Counted from the first letter of the stretch, positions 43,098-52,734 are shown. The stretch: DNA of 53,780 bases from Pseudomonadota bacterium (GCA_963205265.1 CAUJJI010000219.1:1-53780), one strand, 5' to 3'. The notes: generated from the sequence alone by a model not told the origin. Numbers and translations are program-made.

Positions 43098-44372
43098 TCA
43101 TTGACGGCCTACCGCAGGATCGGGCCATTCGGGATATCTGCCCAGCGAAAGCAAAAGCGGTATGGCGGCCAGCATGGAGGCGATCGAGATCGTCAGGGCC
43201 GCATCATAGCTACCGGTGCGATCGAAGTTCAGCCCGTACATCAGCGGGCTGGTCATGCCTCCCACCGCGAACAGTCCAAACAGCCAGCCGAAGATAGTCC
43301 CATAGGCGCGCCTTCCGAAATAACGCGCGGTGATGTATCCTGCGACGTCGAGCTCGGTAGCGAAGGCCAGTCCGACAGCCAGCACTGCCACCGCCGCGAA
43401 CACGTATCCGGGCTGCATGAGCCCGCCGATCCCGAGCACCGACAGCAAGACAAAGCACGTCGCCAGCAACGGGGCGAAGACCCAGTCCAGCAGGTAGCCG
43501 GCAATGAGCCGTCCGGCGAACACCGCAAAGCCGAACAGCGCCGCGATGTTCGCGACATCCGCTGGATCGAGTCCCCGGTCGGTCAAGAGCGGGATAAGGT
43601 GCGCATAAAGGCCGCCCAGGCCGAAACCCATTAGGACGAAAGCGGCGGCCTGCCGCCAGAACAGTCCGGTCGCCAGCGCCTCCCTTGCTGTCAGGCCCGG
43701 CAGCTCCACCTGAGGCGGTTCGGCATACCCGCCCTCGTCCCCCGGCTCCTGCGTCGCGGAAGGGGGCCGCCGCGCGCCCATCAGGATCAGCGGTAGGGAA
43801 AGCAGCATGGTCAACGCGATCGCCCGGTATCCCGCGCGCCATCCCTCGGCCGCGATGTAGGGGATGATGAGCTTCGGCACGATCATGGCGCAGACACCGG
43901 AGCCCGACATGATGATCCCGATTGCAAGGCCTCTCGCCCGGTCGAACCACAGGTTTACCAGGGTGACGTAGGTAATGATCGAAGTCCCGGCGCCGGCGAC
44001 GGCCGTCAGCGCCACCAGGCCGAGGAACAGCGCAAGACTTCCCGTCATCAGCGAGATGAGGCCGAACCCCGAAGCACACGCGAGGATCGCAACCGAAGCT
44101 ACCGCGCGCGGTCCGAAGCGGTCGACGATCCTGCCCACTAGTGGGCTGGACGCGGCGCCGATGACGGCAACGATCGTCTGGGCCAGCGAGTATTGCGCAC
44201 GGCTCCAGCCGAAGCTTTCGCTGACCGGGAGGAAGAAGGCGCCGAAGCTATGCGACATGAGCGCGGCGAAGCCGGCGGCGACGCCGAGAAACCCCGTCAC
44301 CAGCGGCAGCCAAGCGCGCAGAATCTCGCCCCGGCGCGTTGCCAAATCGGCGCCCGCTGCTGGCCCGCGCAT
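43098..44372 (-). CDS. Major facilitator superfamily transporter
   Basis: A 424-aa membrane protein with about 12 helices. The start 'GFLGVAAGFAALMSHSFGAFFLPVSESFGWSRAQYSLA' and 'SPLVGRIVDRFGPRAV' (motif A) resemble the OFA / monocarboxylate type of MFS carriers. It may import an organic acid or export an intermediate. It lies four bases after the CMD-like gene on the same strand, near the end of a minus-strand operon that begins upstream with the CoA-transferase genes or the receptor gene. Confidence 0.92.
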   Translation of the reverse strand: MRGPAAGADLATRRGEILRAWLPLVTGFLGVAAGFAALMSHSFGAFFLPVSESFGWSRAQYSLAQTIVAVIGAASSPLVGRIVDRFGPRAVASVAILACASGFGLISLMTGSLALFLGLVALTAVAGAGTSIITYVTLVNLWFDRARGLAIGIIMSGSGVCAMIVPKLIIPYIAAEGWRAGYRAIALTMLLSLPLILMGARRPPSATQEPGDEGGYAEPPQVELPGLTAREALATGLFWRQAAAFVLMGFGLGGLYAHLIPLLTDRGLDPADVANIAALFGFAVFAGRLIAGYLLDWVFAPLLATCFVLLSVLGIGGLMQPGYVFAAVAVLAVGLAFATELDVAGYITARYFGRRAYGTIFGWLFGLFAVGGMTSPLMYGLNFDRTGSYDAALTISIASMLAAIPLLLSLGRYPEWPDPAVGRQ

Positions 44373-44376
44373 CTCT

Positions 44377-44979
44377 TCAGGACTTCGCGAAGGCTTCGAA
44401 GCGGATGTCCTCGAGGTTGTCCTCCAGTTCCATGCCGGTCGACTTCATGAACATTGCGATCAGATCGTAGTTGCCCACCACATGGATCAGCTCGATCAGT
44501 TGTTTCACATCAAGATGCGCCGCCAGTCCGTTCCAGGTCTCGTTGGAAAGGCAGGCATCTTCAAGCAGCTCTCCCGTTGCCCGGATCGCGAATGCATCGG
44601 CGGATTCCCATTGGTCGGGATCGAAAGGGCCGGCGATCCTGCGGATCTCGTCGTCAGAAACTCCCTCGCCGCGGGCGATCAGGACATGTTGGGTCCATTC
44701 GTATTCTGCTTGCCGCAGCCACGCCACGCGAAGGATTGCCAGTTCCCGGTATCGTCCCGGAAGCGTTCCGCCCCACAGCAGGAACTGCAGGAACGGAAAA
44801 TAGCTCTTCATCAATTCCGGGTGATGGAGCTGCGTGCTCGGCAAATTGTGCACATGTGTGTCGTCTGCGGGATCGAGCCCGATCTTGGCCGCTGCCTCGG
44901 ACAAAATGGAAATCGCGTCGCGGGCTGCCTGGCTCCATTGCCGCGCCGGGATGGGCGGCAGCCGGGGTTTGTCGCTCAT
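44377..44979 (-). CDS. Carboxymuconolactone decarboxylase family protein
   Basis: A 200-aa CMD-fold protein. The core 'LRVAWLRQAEYEWTQHVLIARGEGVSDDEI' matches the helix pair of the family without a CxxC. It is a distant relative of the protein at 5733-6296 ('YEKTHHVEISRKVGMNDAEI'). In this cluster it could act on a lactone or keto acid, but the reaction is unknown. AAGGGAGAGG precedes the ATG. It lies between the MmgE/PrpD and MFS genes. Confidence 0.87.
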   Translation of the reverse strand: MSDKPRLPPIPARQWSQAARDAISILSEAAAKIGLDPADDTHVHNLPSTQLHHPELMKSYFPFLQFLLWGGTLPGRYRELAILRVAWLRQAEYEWTQHVLIARGEGVSDDEIRRIAGPFDPDQWESADAFAIRATGELLEDACLSNETWNGLAAHLDVKQLIELIHVVGNYDLIAMFMKSTGMELEDNLEDIRFEAFAKS

Positions 44980-45020
44980 TCACCTCTCCCTTGGTCCAAG
45001 GCCTGCCCAGGCTAAGGCGC

Positions 45021-46415
45021 TCAGGCCGCAACCGCGACATCGCCGAAAGTCGCAAGCTCCATCAGTTCGGAAACATCGGCAACGTTCTCCAATCCGAGCA
45101 CGAGATCGACAGAGCGCTGGATCTGCTTGGGCGACAGCACGTCTCGGGCAAGCGATTCATGCCGGGCGATAAGCTCGTCCCGGGTGAATGGATTGGACGG
45201 CCAGCCCTTCGGATCCTCATTCAAGGTCTCGCGTCCTCCGGAGAAGCTGCGCCCGTCTTTGAGGTTGACCACCACGCGACCTTCGCCGATGCCCTCGCCG
45301 ACCACCACCCTTATCTTGTCACGCGCCTCGAGATATCTCGGCGCCGACGCGCCGACGTCGGTGAACGCCCGGAAAGATGTGCCGCCGTCCGCGAGCACCA
45401 CAGCGTGCGAATGATGGACGCTGAATCTCGTTTCGGCTCCGTCCTTCGGGTTGATGCTGCTGGGAAGGTCGGGCCGCAGGAGATTGGCGGTGTGCTTGCT
45501 GATGTGTATCTCAACATTGTCGACGTCCTCGAAGCGCACGCCGTTGTCCCGCAGCAGCCGGGTCAGGACTTCGATCGTCAGGTGCTGCGCAGCGCAGCAA
45601 CTGTGCTGCTTCATCCTGATACCCGGCGAGTGGATTAGGAAGGGGTTGCCGAGCCCCTCGGTCATAAGATCGAGGTTGTAGTCGCCAGGCGAGAACAACT
45701 CGCAGAAGCCCCATTCGCCCTCGATCAGGTTGGGATCGGCAGTGATGCCCTCCTGGGCAAGCAGCGCCGCGGTAACGCCGTTGCGCGCCCCGATGCCAGC
45801 CTCGAGATAATGGAGCATAGTGCCCATCTGCCGGAAGAATCCACTGGACCAGGACATCGCCCCGCCGGCGGCCATCCTTGCCTGGCCCTTGCTCAACCCC
45901 ATCATCTTCGATGCCATGACGGCGATGGCCGGCGGGCCGTAAAGCGAGAGCGGGCAAAAGCCACGCATCATTGGACCGACGCAACCGCGCGAAAAGCGGG
46001 CCTGGAACTCCACTCCCAGGGCGATGGCCTCGATGATCCGCTTGCCCGATAGGTTGAGCTTGTCGCCGATGCTAAGCGCGGCGGCGATGATGTGCTGGGG
46101 GTTTCCGAAACCGGGAGGGTCGATCCCGAACACGCCGATCGCCTCGAGTTCGGCGCTGTGAGTCAAAGTCCCGTTAACGAAGGCCGCATTTTCCAGCGAG
46201 GTCTTGAAGCCGCCGGCGACCACGCCGACCTCTGGCGTTCCGCCGCTCGCCCTAGCATAACGGATGACCATCTGGCTGGCTTCCTCGCGCACGCCGAACA
46301 GCATCGCGCCGAGGCAGTCGAGCAGCAGGTCCTTGGTCGCACCGGCAACCCCTTCCGGTAAATCGTCATAATCCGTGTCCATCACGAAATTCACGAGGGT
46401 TTCTGTGGTACCCAT
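45021..46415 (-). CDS. MmgE/PrpD family protein
   Basis: A 464-aa protein of the fold that includes 2-methylcitrate dehydratase and cis-aconitate decarboxylase. 'AAFVNGTLTHSAELEAIG' (78-94) occupies the place of the family's 'NG..xH.LDFDD', so the acidic pair is replaced. 'HSCCAAQHLTIEVL' and the C-terminal 'LNEDPKGWPSNPFTRDEL' are typical. Hydratase, decarboxylase and epimerase activities occur in the family; none can be assigned. GGAGG precedes the ATG at 46415, just after a strong hairpin. Confidence 0.88.
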   Translation of the reverse strand: MGTTETLVNFVMDTDYDDLPEGVAGATKDLLLDCLGAMLFGVREEASQMVIRYARASGGTPEVGVVAGGFKTSLENAAFVNGTLTHSAELEAIGVFGIDPPGFGNPQHIIAAALSIGDKLNLSGKRIIEAIALGVEFQARFSRGCVGPMMRGFCPLSLYGPPAIAVMASKMMGLSKGQARMAAGGAMSWSSGFFRQMGTMLHYLEAGIGARNGVTAALLAQEGITADPNLIEGEWGFCELFSPGDYNLDLMTEGLGNPFLIHSPGIRMKQHSCCAAQHLTIEVLTRLLRDNGVRFEDVDNVEIHISKHTANLLRPDLPSSINPKDGAETRFSVHHSHAVVLADGGTSFRAFTDVGASAPRYLEARDKIRVVVGEGIGEGRVVVNLKDGRSFSGGRETLNEDPKGWPSNPFTRDELIARHESLARDVLSPKQIQRSVDLVLGLENVADVSELMELATFGDVAVAA

Positions 46416-46430
46416 GGCTATCCTCCTTTC

Positions 46431-46461
46431 CGGGGTCCGCTGATGTCCTGAGCGGACCCCG
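46431..46461 (-). promoter_or_regulatory. Perfect 11-bp hairpin between the receptor and MmgE genes
   Basis: CGGGGTCCGCT (46431-46441) and AGCGGACCCCG (46451-46461) enclose nine bases. On the minus strand it follows the TonB receptor stop by 26 bases and is followed directly by the GAAAGGAGG of the MmgE gene, with no T-run. It may be an intercistronic processing or stabilising structure rather than a full terminator. Confidence 0.6.
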
Positions 46462-46487
46462 CGGCATTCGTGCGCCGACGCGTTAAG

Positions 46488-48680
46488 TCAGAACTCGATC
46501 ACGAGATCACCGCCAATCGTTCGCGGCGCTCCGGTAAAGCGGCCTTCTATGCCGAGGCTGCTGACCAGATTGTAGCCGCTCTGATAGTAGAGCTTGTTCG
46601 TGATGTTCTTGGCCCAGAACGCGAGGGACATCTTGCGGTCGCCGGCAAGATGAACGTCCTCAAGAGCGATACGTCCGTTCAAGAGACCATAACCGATCGT
46701 CTCGTTGCCTGGCGAGGAGAGGATCGAGTATTTGGACCGCCACGAATAATCGGCACGGAACACGAGATCGCCGTCCGAGGCGACGTCCGGCACGACATAT
46801 CGGCCGTACACGTTCACCGTATGCTTTGGCGCTTGAGCGAACTTGTTGATCTTGGACAGGTCCTGCTTTGTAACGGGATCAATATACTCGTTGTATTTCG
46901 TGTCCAGATAGCCCCATCCTCCGCCTAATTCCAGGTTTGCAGTGGGCCTGATCTGGACCTCAAGCTCAGCGCCCTTGATCTTCGCCTTGGCCGCATTGAC
47001 CAGATTGTTCCGCGTCGTTGCAGGATCCAGAACGGTAACCTGCAGATCCTTGTAGTCATTGTAGAACAAGGCGCCGTTGATCAGCAGTTTGCGGTCAAGC
47101 CAAGTCGTCTTCCAGCCAAATTCGTATGTGTATACCGTCTCCGCATCATAGCCAGTCTGAAACGTGGCTGCAGAGGGTGAACGTAGATTGAATCCGCCGC
47201 TGGCATACCCTTTCGAGAATTTGAGATAAGTCATAACGTCGTCGGTCCAAGAGTAGCTCAACGACGCCGTTCCGGAAACGTCGGTGAATTTCTTCGGACC
47301 GGCATTAGGAAGAACTATGATGGAGTTGTTTTGGGGCAAGTTGACGAACAAGGTCGAGTCCGTCCGCGACATCCTTCTATTTTCATGCGTGTATCTTAGG
47401 CCGCCGGTCAAATCGAGCTGGTCGGTTATATGGAAGGTGCCCTGGGCGAAGACGGCCCAAATCTTGTTCCTCGCAGTGCCATCGACATTCGAGTAAAGTC
47501 CGCCTGCATTGGGAAGGAAGTTGTGGGAATAAGCTTCCTTGATCTTCTCATCCATATAGAAGGCACCGGCCACATACTCGAACCGCGAATTCGCGAGGTC
47601 ACCGACGGCGCGCAGTTCCTGCGTGAACGTCTCGGCAGTATCGCCCGCATCGGTGTTGATGACCCACACCGGGGTCCCGTCCGCATCCTGCGAGCTGTCA
47701 TAAGTCAGTTTTCTCAGCGCAGTGATCGAAACCAGCGAAAGCGTATCGCTCGGATCCCACTCGGCGGTGAGGCTGTGACCCTCGACCTTGCCCTTCACGC
47801 CCATACCGTAGTCGATATAGCGGTGCTTCTTTTGCCTGCTTGGGCTGAGAACGTAAGGTGCCAGATTGGGTCTCGTGGTCGCATTGAAGCGCGTCAGGGC
47901 CGGTGCCGGGTTGATCTCGTCGACCCAGGTCTTGTCGAAGGCGTAGAGGAACGACACGTCCTCAGACGGGTCCCATTGCGCTTGCACGTGAGCAACGGTG
48001 CGATTGCTGTTGCCAAAGCGTCTGTTCGGACCTGCCGCAAATAGGTTGCGATGATACCCATGGCGATCGAGGCTTCCGACCGTCGCACGCAGGTTGAGCG
48101 CCGAGTCCCCGGACGAGCCGAACAGTGGCACATTCAATGTTGCCTTGAAATCTTTCTGGCCAAAGTCGCCAATCGTCAAACTCAGCTTGCCCTCGAGCTC
48201 GCTCGTGGGTCTCTTTGTGATCAGATTGACGGCACCGCCAACGGTATTGCGGCCATACAGGGTACCCTGGGGACCGCGGAGAACTTCGATCCGCTCAAGA
48301 TCCAGAACGCTGAATGCCGAACCAGCGTTCTTGGCGATCAGGACGCCATCCAGATACAGGGCCACTTTCGGCTCGAAAGTCGAAATAGTCTCGCCGTTGC
48401 GGAAGCCACGAATACCGATCGTACCCCCGAAGCTGGTCGGGATGTCCTGCATCGAGACGTTCGGAGCGTAATTAGCAATACTTGTGTATTCGGTAATGCC
48501 CAGTTCTTGGACGGACTGGGCGTCCATCACGGTAATAGAGATCTTGGTTTCCTGAAGATTTTCCTCGCGGCGCTCCGCGGTGACGACAATTTCCCCAACC
48601 TGGGCATAGGCTTCGCCCGCGCCAGTGATTGCAAGTCCGATTGCCACGGGCGCCGTGGAAAGCAAAAGTTTGATTTTCAT
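46488..48680 (-). CDS. TonB-dependent outer-membrane receptor of the catabolic cluster
   Basis: A 730-aa receptor. The signal peptide MKIKLLLSTAPVAIGLAITG is cut near 'EAYAQ'. 'VGEIVVTAERREENLQ' is the TonB box region, and the plug has 'TIGIRGFRNGETISTFEPKVALYLDG' and 'DLERIEVLRGPQGTLYGRNTVGGAVNLI'. It should import the cluster's hydrophobic or bulky substrate. ATG 48680 has GGGAGGG upstream; an in-frame ATG at 48734 has an equally strong AGGGAGG with five-base spacing, so the N-terminus is uncertain by 18 residues. Confidence 0.93.
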   Translation of the reverse strand: MKIKLLLSTAPVAIGLAITGAGEAYAQVGEIVVTAERREENLQETKISITVMDAQSVQELGITEYTSIANYAPNVSMQDIPTSFGGTIGIRGFRNGETISTFEPKVALYLDGVLIAKNAGSAFSVLDLERIEVLRGPQGTLYGRNTVGGAVNLITKRPTSELEGKLSLTIGDFGQKDFKATLNVPLFGSSGDSALNLRATVGSLDRHGYHRNLFAAGPNRRFGNSNRTVAHVQAQWDPSEDVSFLYAFDKTWVDEINPAPALTRFNATTRPNLAPYVLSPSRQKKHRYIDYGMGVKGKVEGHSLTAEWDPSDTLSLVSITALRKLTYDSSQDADGTPVWVINTDAGDTAETFTQELRAVGDLANSRFEYVAGAFYMDEKIKEAYSHNFLPNAGGLYSNVDGTARNKIWAVFAQGTFHITDQLDLTGGLRYTHENRRMSRTDSTLFVNLPQNNSIIVLPNAGPKKFTDVSGTASLSYSWTDDVMTYLKFSKGYASGGFNLRSPSAATFQTGYDAETVYTYEFGWKTTWLDRKLLINGALFYNDYKDLQVTVLDPATTRNNLVNAAKAKIKGAELEVQIRPTANLELGGGWGYLDTKYNEYIDPVTKQDLSKINKFAQAPKHTVNVYGRYVVPDVASDGDLVFRADYSWRSKYSILSSPGNETIGYGLLNGRIALEDVHLAGDRKMSLAFWAKNITNKLYYQSGYNLVSSLGIEGRFTGAPRTIGGDLVIEF

Positions 48681-48826
48681 GAGGCCCTCCCTTGAATTGT
48701 TCAAACTAGCTTTGGAAATCGATACAAACTTCATATCTTCCTCCCTGTTTTCTGCCACTCGACGGTAGTGGCGAATCCATCCCTTCGCCCCCAATTCCGG
48801 ACCCTGTTACCGCTCCACGCGTGGTC

Positions 48827-50116
48827 TCAGAGGCCGCCTCCTGCCTTGGCACGCAACTCGTGGTGGCGCGCCAGGAACGACTTCGCCTTTGCCGCGATGT
48901 CAGCAGGAGGATCGGGATAGTTCGCCTCACCGTGCTTGCGCGAAGGCAGGGCGACGGTGGCGAACGATTCCATGGTGGTCTCCCCACGCTGGCTGACGAG
49001 GTCCACTTTCACGTCGGCCACTGCGCGTCCTTCTTCGATGCGCCGGTCCACAACTTGTCCGGTGATCTTCTGGAAATCGCCCAGATAGTTGAACTTGCGG
49101 GTCACGTTCTTCATGCGCAGCACGATCGCGTCGTCACCGCACCAGTCGGTCAGGAACTGATAGGCCCAGCATTCGCGCTGGAAGCCATAATCATAGGCCA
49201 TCGGACTGCCGACCGCGCGCGCCCAGTCGTCGTCCCAATGCATGCGCATGATCGTATCGGGGATGCCGCGCTCGTTCTTCACGAAGGACGCGGGCATCTT
49301 CTGACGGCGCTTGTAAGCGACGCGGCTGGTGGCCGGGCCGAATGGCAGCAGTGCGAAACCCGTCGAATGAAGGCAGATGATATCGCTTACCGTCAGCGGC
49401 CCTTTGGCCATCTCGCCCATCGAATCCTCGATTGCGACGTCTTCCCAGTAGCGCGGCTGCGCGCCCCTGACCTGCTCGGCGGCATAGATGGCATCAATCG
49501 CCGCCAGATCTTCGTCGCTGTATCGCGCCGGCTCGATCGCCATGTACTTGCCGCGCTTGGCCGCGGTCGACCGGCCGCTGTGGATGAGCAGCAGGCGCTG
49601 GATGCAGACCACGTCGCCGTCCTGGTTGAACGCGACATTGCGCGACACGCGCAGTACCGAAGTGCCGGCGAATTCCGACTTCTTGACCTCTACGCTTTCC
49701 TCTCCGCCAAAGCGATAGATCCGGTCGCCCGGCCTGACGGGCCGGTACCATTCCCAAGCCGTCGAAGAATGGATCTGGTGTATCCGCTGGAACAGCCCTT
49801 TCTTGGCGCGCGCGATCTCCGCTGGGCGCTGATCGCCCAGCAGCGGCGAACAAATGAGTAGAGCCATCGTACCTGGCGCGATCACGCCGCCCCAGCGCGT
49901 CGAACTGGCGTAGTCGGCATCGCAGTGAAGCGGATTGTCGTCACCGTAGGACAGCGCATAAGCGCGAATATGGTCCTCGCTCGCGACCGACATGTTCTCC
50001 CGCCGGGAAAGGGCCTCATCGTAGCCGACGAGGAAGCGGGCGCGGGCAATATGCTCTTCCGAGATCTGCGCGTCGGTCGCCTCGCTCCAGTCCACATCCT
50101 TTCCCTTGTGCGCCAT
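48827..50116 (-). CDS. Double-hotdog MaoC/FAS1-like dehydratase
   Basis: A 429-aa protein with two hotdog domains. The N-terminal one holds the hydratase-2 motif 'YALSYGDDNPLHCD' (Asp60, Asn61, His64). The second (about 220-420) has 'LTVSDIICLHSTGFALLPFG' and 'NVTRKFNYLGDFQKITGQVVDRR'. It should hydrate an enoyl-CoA or dehydrate a hydroxyacyl-CoA. Similar double hotdogs include mesaconyl-C4-CoA hydratase. The ATG at 50116 touches an AGGAG with no spacing, so the start is weakly supported. It lies 22 bases after the CoA-transferase gene. Confidence 0.87.
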   Translation of the reverse strand: MAHKGKDVDWSEATDAQISEEHIARARFLVGYDEALSRRENMSVASEDHIRAYALSYGDDNPLHCDADYASSTRWGGVIAPGTMALLICSPLLGDQRPAEIARAKKGLFQRIHQIHSSTAWEWYRPVRPGDRIYRFGGEESVEVKKSEFAGTSVLRVSRNVAFNQDGDVVCIQRLLLIHSGRSTAAKRGKYMAIEPARYSDEDLAAIDAIYAAEQVRGAQPRYWEDVAIEDSMGEMAKGPLTVSDIICLHSTGFALLPFGPATSRVAYKRRQKMPASFVKNERGIPDTIMRMHWDDDWARAVGSPMAYDYGFQRECWAYQFLTDWCGDDAIVLRMKNVTRKFNYLGDFQKITGQVVDRRIEEGRAVADVKVDLVSQRGETTMESFATVALPSRKHGEANYPDPPADIAAKAKSFLARHHELRAKAGGGL

Positions 50117-50138
50117 CTCCTGCGTTCCCTCGATAAAG

Positions 50139-51341
50139 CTATGAGTTGCTCGTCCAGCCGTCTCCGCCGCCCCGCGCCAACCCGCCGAAGCCCAGTTCGG
50201 CTTCGATCTCATCGTTGTGTTCGCCCAACTGCGGCGCCGGCCCAGGCTCGGGCTCGGGCAGCGCCGAGAACCTCACAGCAGGACGCAGATCGAGGAACCG
50301 CCCCTCGGTCGGGTGGACCCGCTCCCTGAAGAACCCCACCGCATTGAGCTGGGGGTCATGAAGAAGGTCCTCGAGCGAATTGAACCGGGTCGCCGGAATG
50401 TCTGCCTCACGCATGATCCCGATCCATTCGGCAGTGCTGCGCTCGGGCGTGACCTTCTCGACTTCCGCATAGATGAGGTCGCTGTTCTTTTTTCGCAGCC
50501 ACGGAGTGCTCAATCGCTCGTCCTCGAGCACGTCGGACCGGCCAATGATCTCGAAGAAGCGCTCCCAGCGATCACGGTTGTAGGGGGCGAGACAGATATA
50601 GCCGTCGGCCGTGCGACAGGGGCGGCGGGCGTCGGCAGTGTGTCGGTAGCCGATCGGCTTGTCCTCGTCGGGAAACACTGCACCAGCAAAATTTTCAAGT
50701 AGGTGGAACGCGGTGAGCGATTCGAACATCGGCGCTTCGACGAACTGCCCCTTGCCGAAGCGCAGCTTGTGGATGATCGCGCCTAGAACGCCCTGGAGCG
50801 CGTAAAGGCCCGCCACCTTGTCTGCAATCGCCAGCGGTATATAGGCTGGCTCGGACCGTCCGTCGGCTTCGGTGAAGAGGCCGGCGATACCGCATGCGCC
50901 CTGGATGATATCGTCGTAGGCGGGCATGCCCGCGTCCGGGCCGTTCGAATCGAAACCCGTGCAGTGGACGTAGACGATCTCGGGGGCGAAGGAGCGTACC
51001 GCTTCATAGTCGAAGCCAAGCCTTGCGATCGAATCACCGCGCACGTTGTGGATGAAGACGTCGCTGTCCGAAATCAGCCTGCGCAGCCTTTCGCGGCCTT
51101 CCTCTGTCTTGATATCCCAGCTGACCGATCGCTTGCCGCGGTTGATGGTCATGTGCAGCTTACCCATGCCGGGCGTCTTCGCAGGCCGGCCGAGCATGCG
51201 CAGCGTATCTCCGCCGGGCGGCTCGACCTTGATTACGTCCGCGCCCAGCTCCACGAGCATCTGCGTACAGTAGGGACCAAATATGACGCTCGTCATATCG
51301 GCGATCCTGATCCCTTCGAGCATCGCAGTGCCGGAACTCAC
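50139..51341 (-). CDS. Class III (CaiB/BaiF) CoA-transferase, copy A
   Basis: A 400-aa formyl-CoA-transferase-type enzyme. 'MLVELGADVIKVEPPGGD' at the N-terminus, 'NRGKRSVSWDIKTEEG' and the catalytic Asp143 in 'PAYDDIIQGACG' are the family's marks. It moves CoA between acids, activating or releasing a pathway acid. GTG 51341 has GGGAGG four bases upstream; the next ATG, 51323 region codon at 51320, is farther. It lies 23 bases after a second enzyme of the family. Confidence 0.9.
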   Translation of the reverse strand: MSSGTAMLEGIRIADMTSVIFGPYCTQMLVELGADVIKVEPPGGDTLRMLGRPAKTPGMGKLHMTINRGKRSVSWDIKTEEGRERLRRLISDSDVFIHNVRGDSIARLGFDYEAVRSFAPEIVYVHCTGFDSNGPDAGMPAYDDIIQGACGIAGLFTEADGRSEPAYIPLAIADKVAGLYALQGVLGAIIHKLRFGKGQFVEAPMFESLTAFHLLENFAGAVFPDEDKPIGYRHTADARRPCRTADGYICLAPYNRDRWERFFEIIGRSDVLEDERLSTPWLRKKNSDLIYAEVEKVTPERSTAEWIGIMREADIPATRFNSLEDLLHDPQLNAVGFFRERVHPTEGRFLDLRPAVRFSALPEPEPGPAPQLGEHNDEIEAELGFGGLARGGGDGWTSNS

Positions 51342-51364
51342 AAGCCCTCCCCTATTCCTGGAAC

Positions 51365-52621
51365 TCAAACCGCGCCCGAGGCGCGCAATTCGGCAATCTT
51401 CGCTTCGTCGTAGCCGAGCCAGGTCGACAACACGTCGTCGGTGCCCTCGCCCATGGGCGGCGGGCAGCTGTAATGCTCGATCGGAGTAGCCGAGAAGCGC
51501 ATCGGACTGGCGACGACATCGACCGAACCGCCCCCGGGATGGGGTATGTTGACCCGCATCCCGCGTGACTGGACCTGGGGATCAGCAAAACACTGGGCAA
51601 CGTCGTAGATCGGCGCGACGATGAGTCCCGCTTCGCTAAGCAGGTCGAACCACTCCCTGCCCGTGCGGGTCAGGAAGGCACGCTCGAGCGCTTCGCCAAG
51701 CACATCGACATTAGACTGCCGCAATTGAAGGTTCGCGAAGCGCGGGTCGCCAGCGATGTCCGGACGGTCGAGGATGCCGCACAACGTGGCGAACATCTGG
51801 TCAGATCCTGCCTGGACCATGATGTGGCCGTCCGAGCAGCGGAATGCCTGGCCTGGCGCCGTGCCCGGCGTGCGATTGCCGATCCGGCTAGGGATGGTGC
51901 CGTCGATCAGATACTCGCTGGACCGCGGCGCAAGAAAGGCGATCGAGCAATCCAGCAGCGACAGGTCGATGTGCTGGCCCTCGCCGTGCAGGTCGCGGTG
52001 CCTAAGCGCCGCCATTACCGATAGCGCTCCGAAAAGACCGCCGATATAGTCGGACGCGGGGGCGCCGATCTTCTGCGGTTGGCCTTCAGGCTCCCCGTTG
52101 ACATCCCACAGCCCGCTCATCGCCTGGAAGGCGGAATCGGTTGCGGCCTTGCGGGCATAGGGCCCAGCCTGGCCAAATCCGCTGATGGCGAGATAGATCA
52201 CACCGGGATTGGCGGCGCGCACCGAAGCATAGTCGAGCTCGAACCGGTCGAGAGCGCCGACTTTGAAATTCTCGATGAAGATGTCGCATTCGCGGGCAAG
52301 GCTGCGCACGATCCGCTGACCGTCAGGATTGGCCAGATCGACTTCGACCGAGCGCTTGTTGCGGTTCGCTGAGACATAGGGCGCCGATTCCTTGGTGGGA
52401 TTGCCATCCCGATCCCGGACGAACGTGCGCCCGTATTGCCGGAACTCGTCACCGAACCCGCGACGCTCGATCTTGACCACTTCCGCGCCGAGATCGCCTA
52501 GCAGTTGGCCGACCAGCGGTGCGGCAAGGTAGCGCCCAAGTTCGAGCACGCGGATACCGCTGAGAGGCAGGCGCTCCCCTCCGGATTTGAGCACACGATC
52601 ACCTTCCGCGCGATCACTCAT
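51365..52621 (-). CDS. Class III (CaiB/BaiF) CoA-transferase, copy B
   Basis: A 418-aa enzyme of the same family: 'VGQLLGDLGAEVVKIERRGFGDEFR', 'ANRNKRSVEVDLANPDG', and Asp162 in 'ATDSAFQAMSGL' at the catalytic place. 'PDIAGDPRFANLQLRQSN' is typical of the C-terminal part. Two adjacent members could form a heteromer, as in BbsEF. The start could also be at ATG 52648 or GTG 52717; none has a strong site. It is the first gene of the minus-strand run, divergent from the TetR gene. Confidence 0.88.
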   Translation of the reverse strand: MSDRAEGDRVLKSGGERLPLSGIRVLELGRYLAAPLVGQLLGDLGAEVVKIERRGFGDEFRQYGRTFVRDRDGNPTKESAPYVSANRNKRSVEVDLANPDGQRIVRSLARECDIFIENFKVGALDRFELDYASVRAANPGVIYLAISGFGQAGPYARKAATDSAFQAMSGLWDVNGEPEGQPQKIGAPASDYIGGLFGALSVMAALRHRDLHGEGQHIDLSLLDCSIAFLAPRSSEYLIDGTIPSRIGNRTPGTAPGQAFRCSDGHIMVQAGSDQMFATLCGILDRPDIAGDPRFANLQLRQSNVDVLGEALERAFLTRTGREWFDLLSEAGLIVAPIYDVAQCFADPQVQSRGMRVNIPHPGGGSVDVVASPMRFSATPIEHYSCPPPMGEGTDDVLSTWLGYDEAKIAELRASGAV

Positions 52622-52734
52622 CCCGGCCCCTGGCTCCTCATCGTTCATCGGGGGGCGATGCCCAACCGATGCGGCTTCCGTCCTCGCGAAGGCCGTTTTT
52701 TTCAATAGGCCCGCCACTCAGCTGGAGTCAATGT

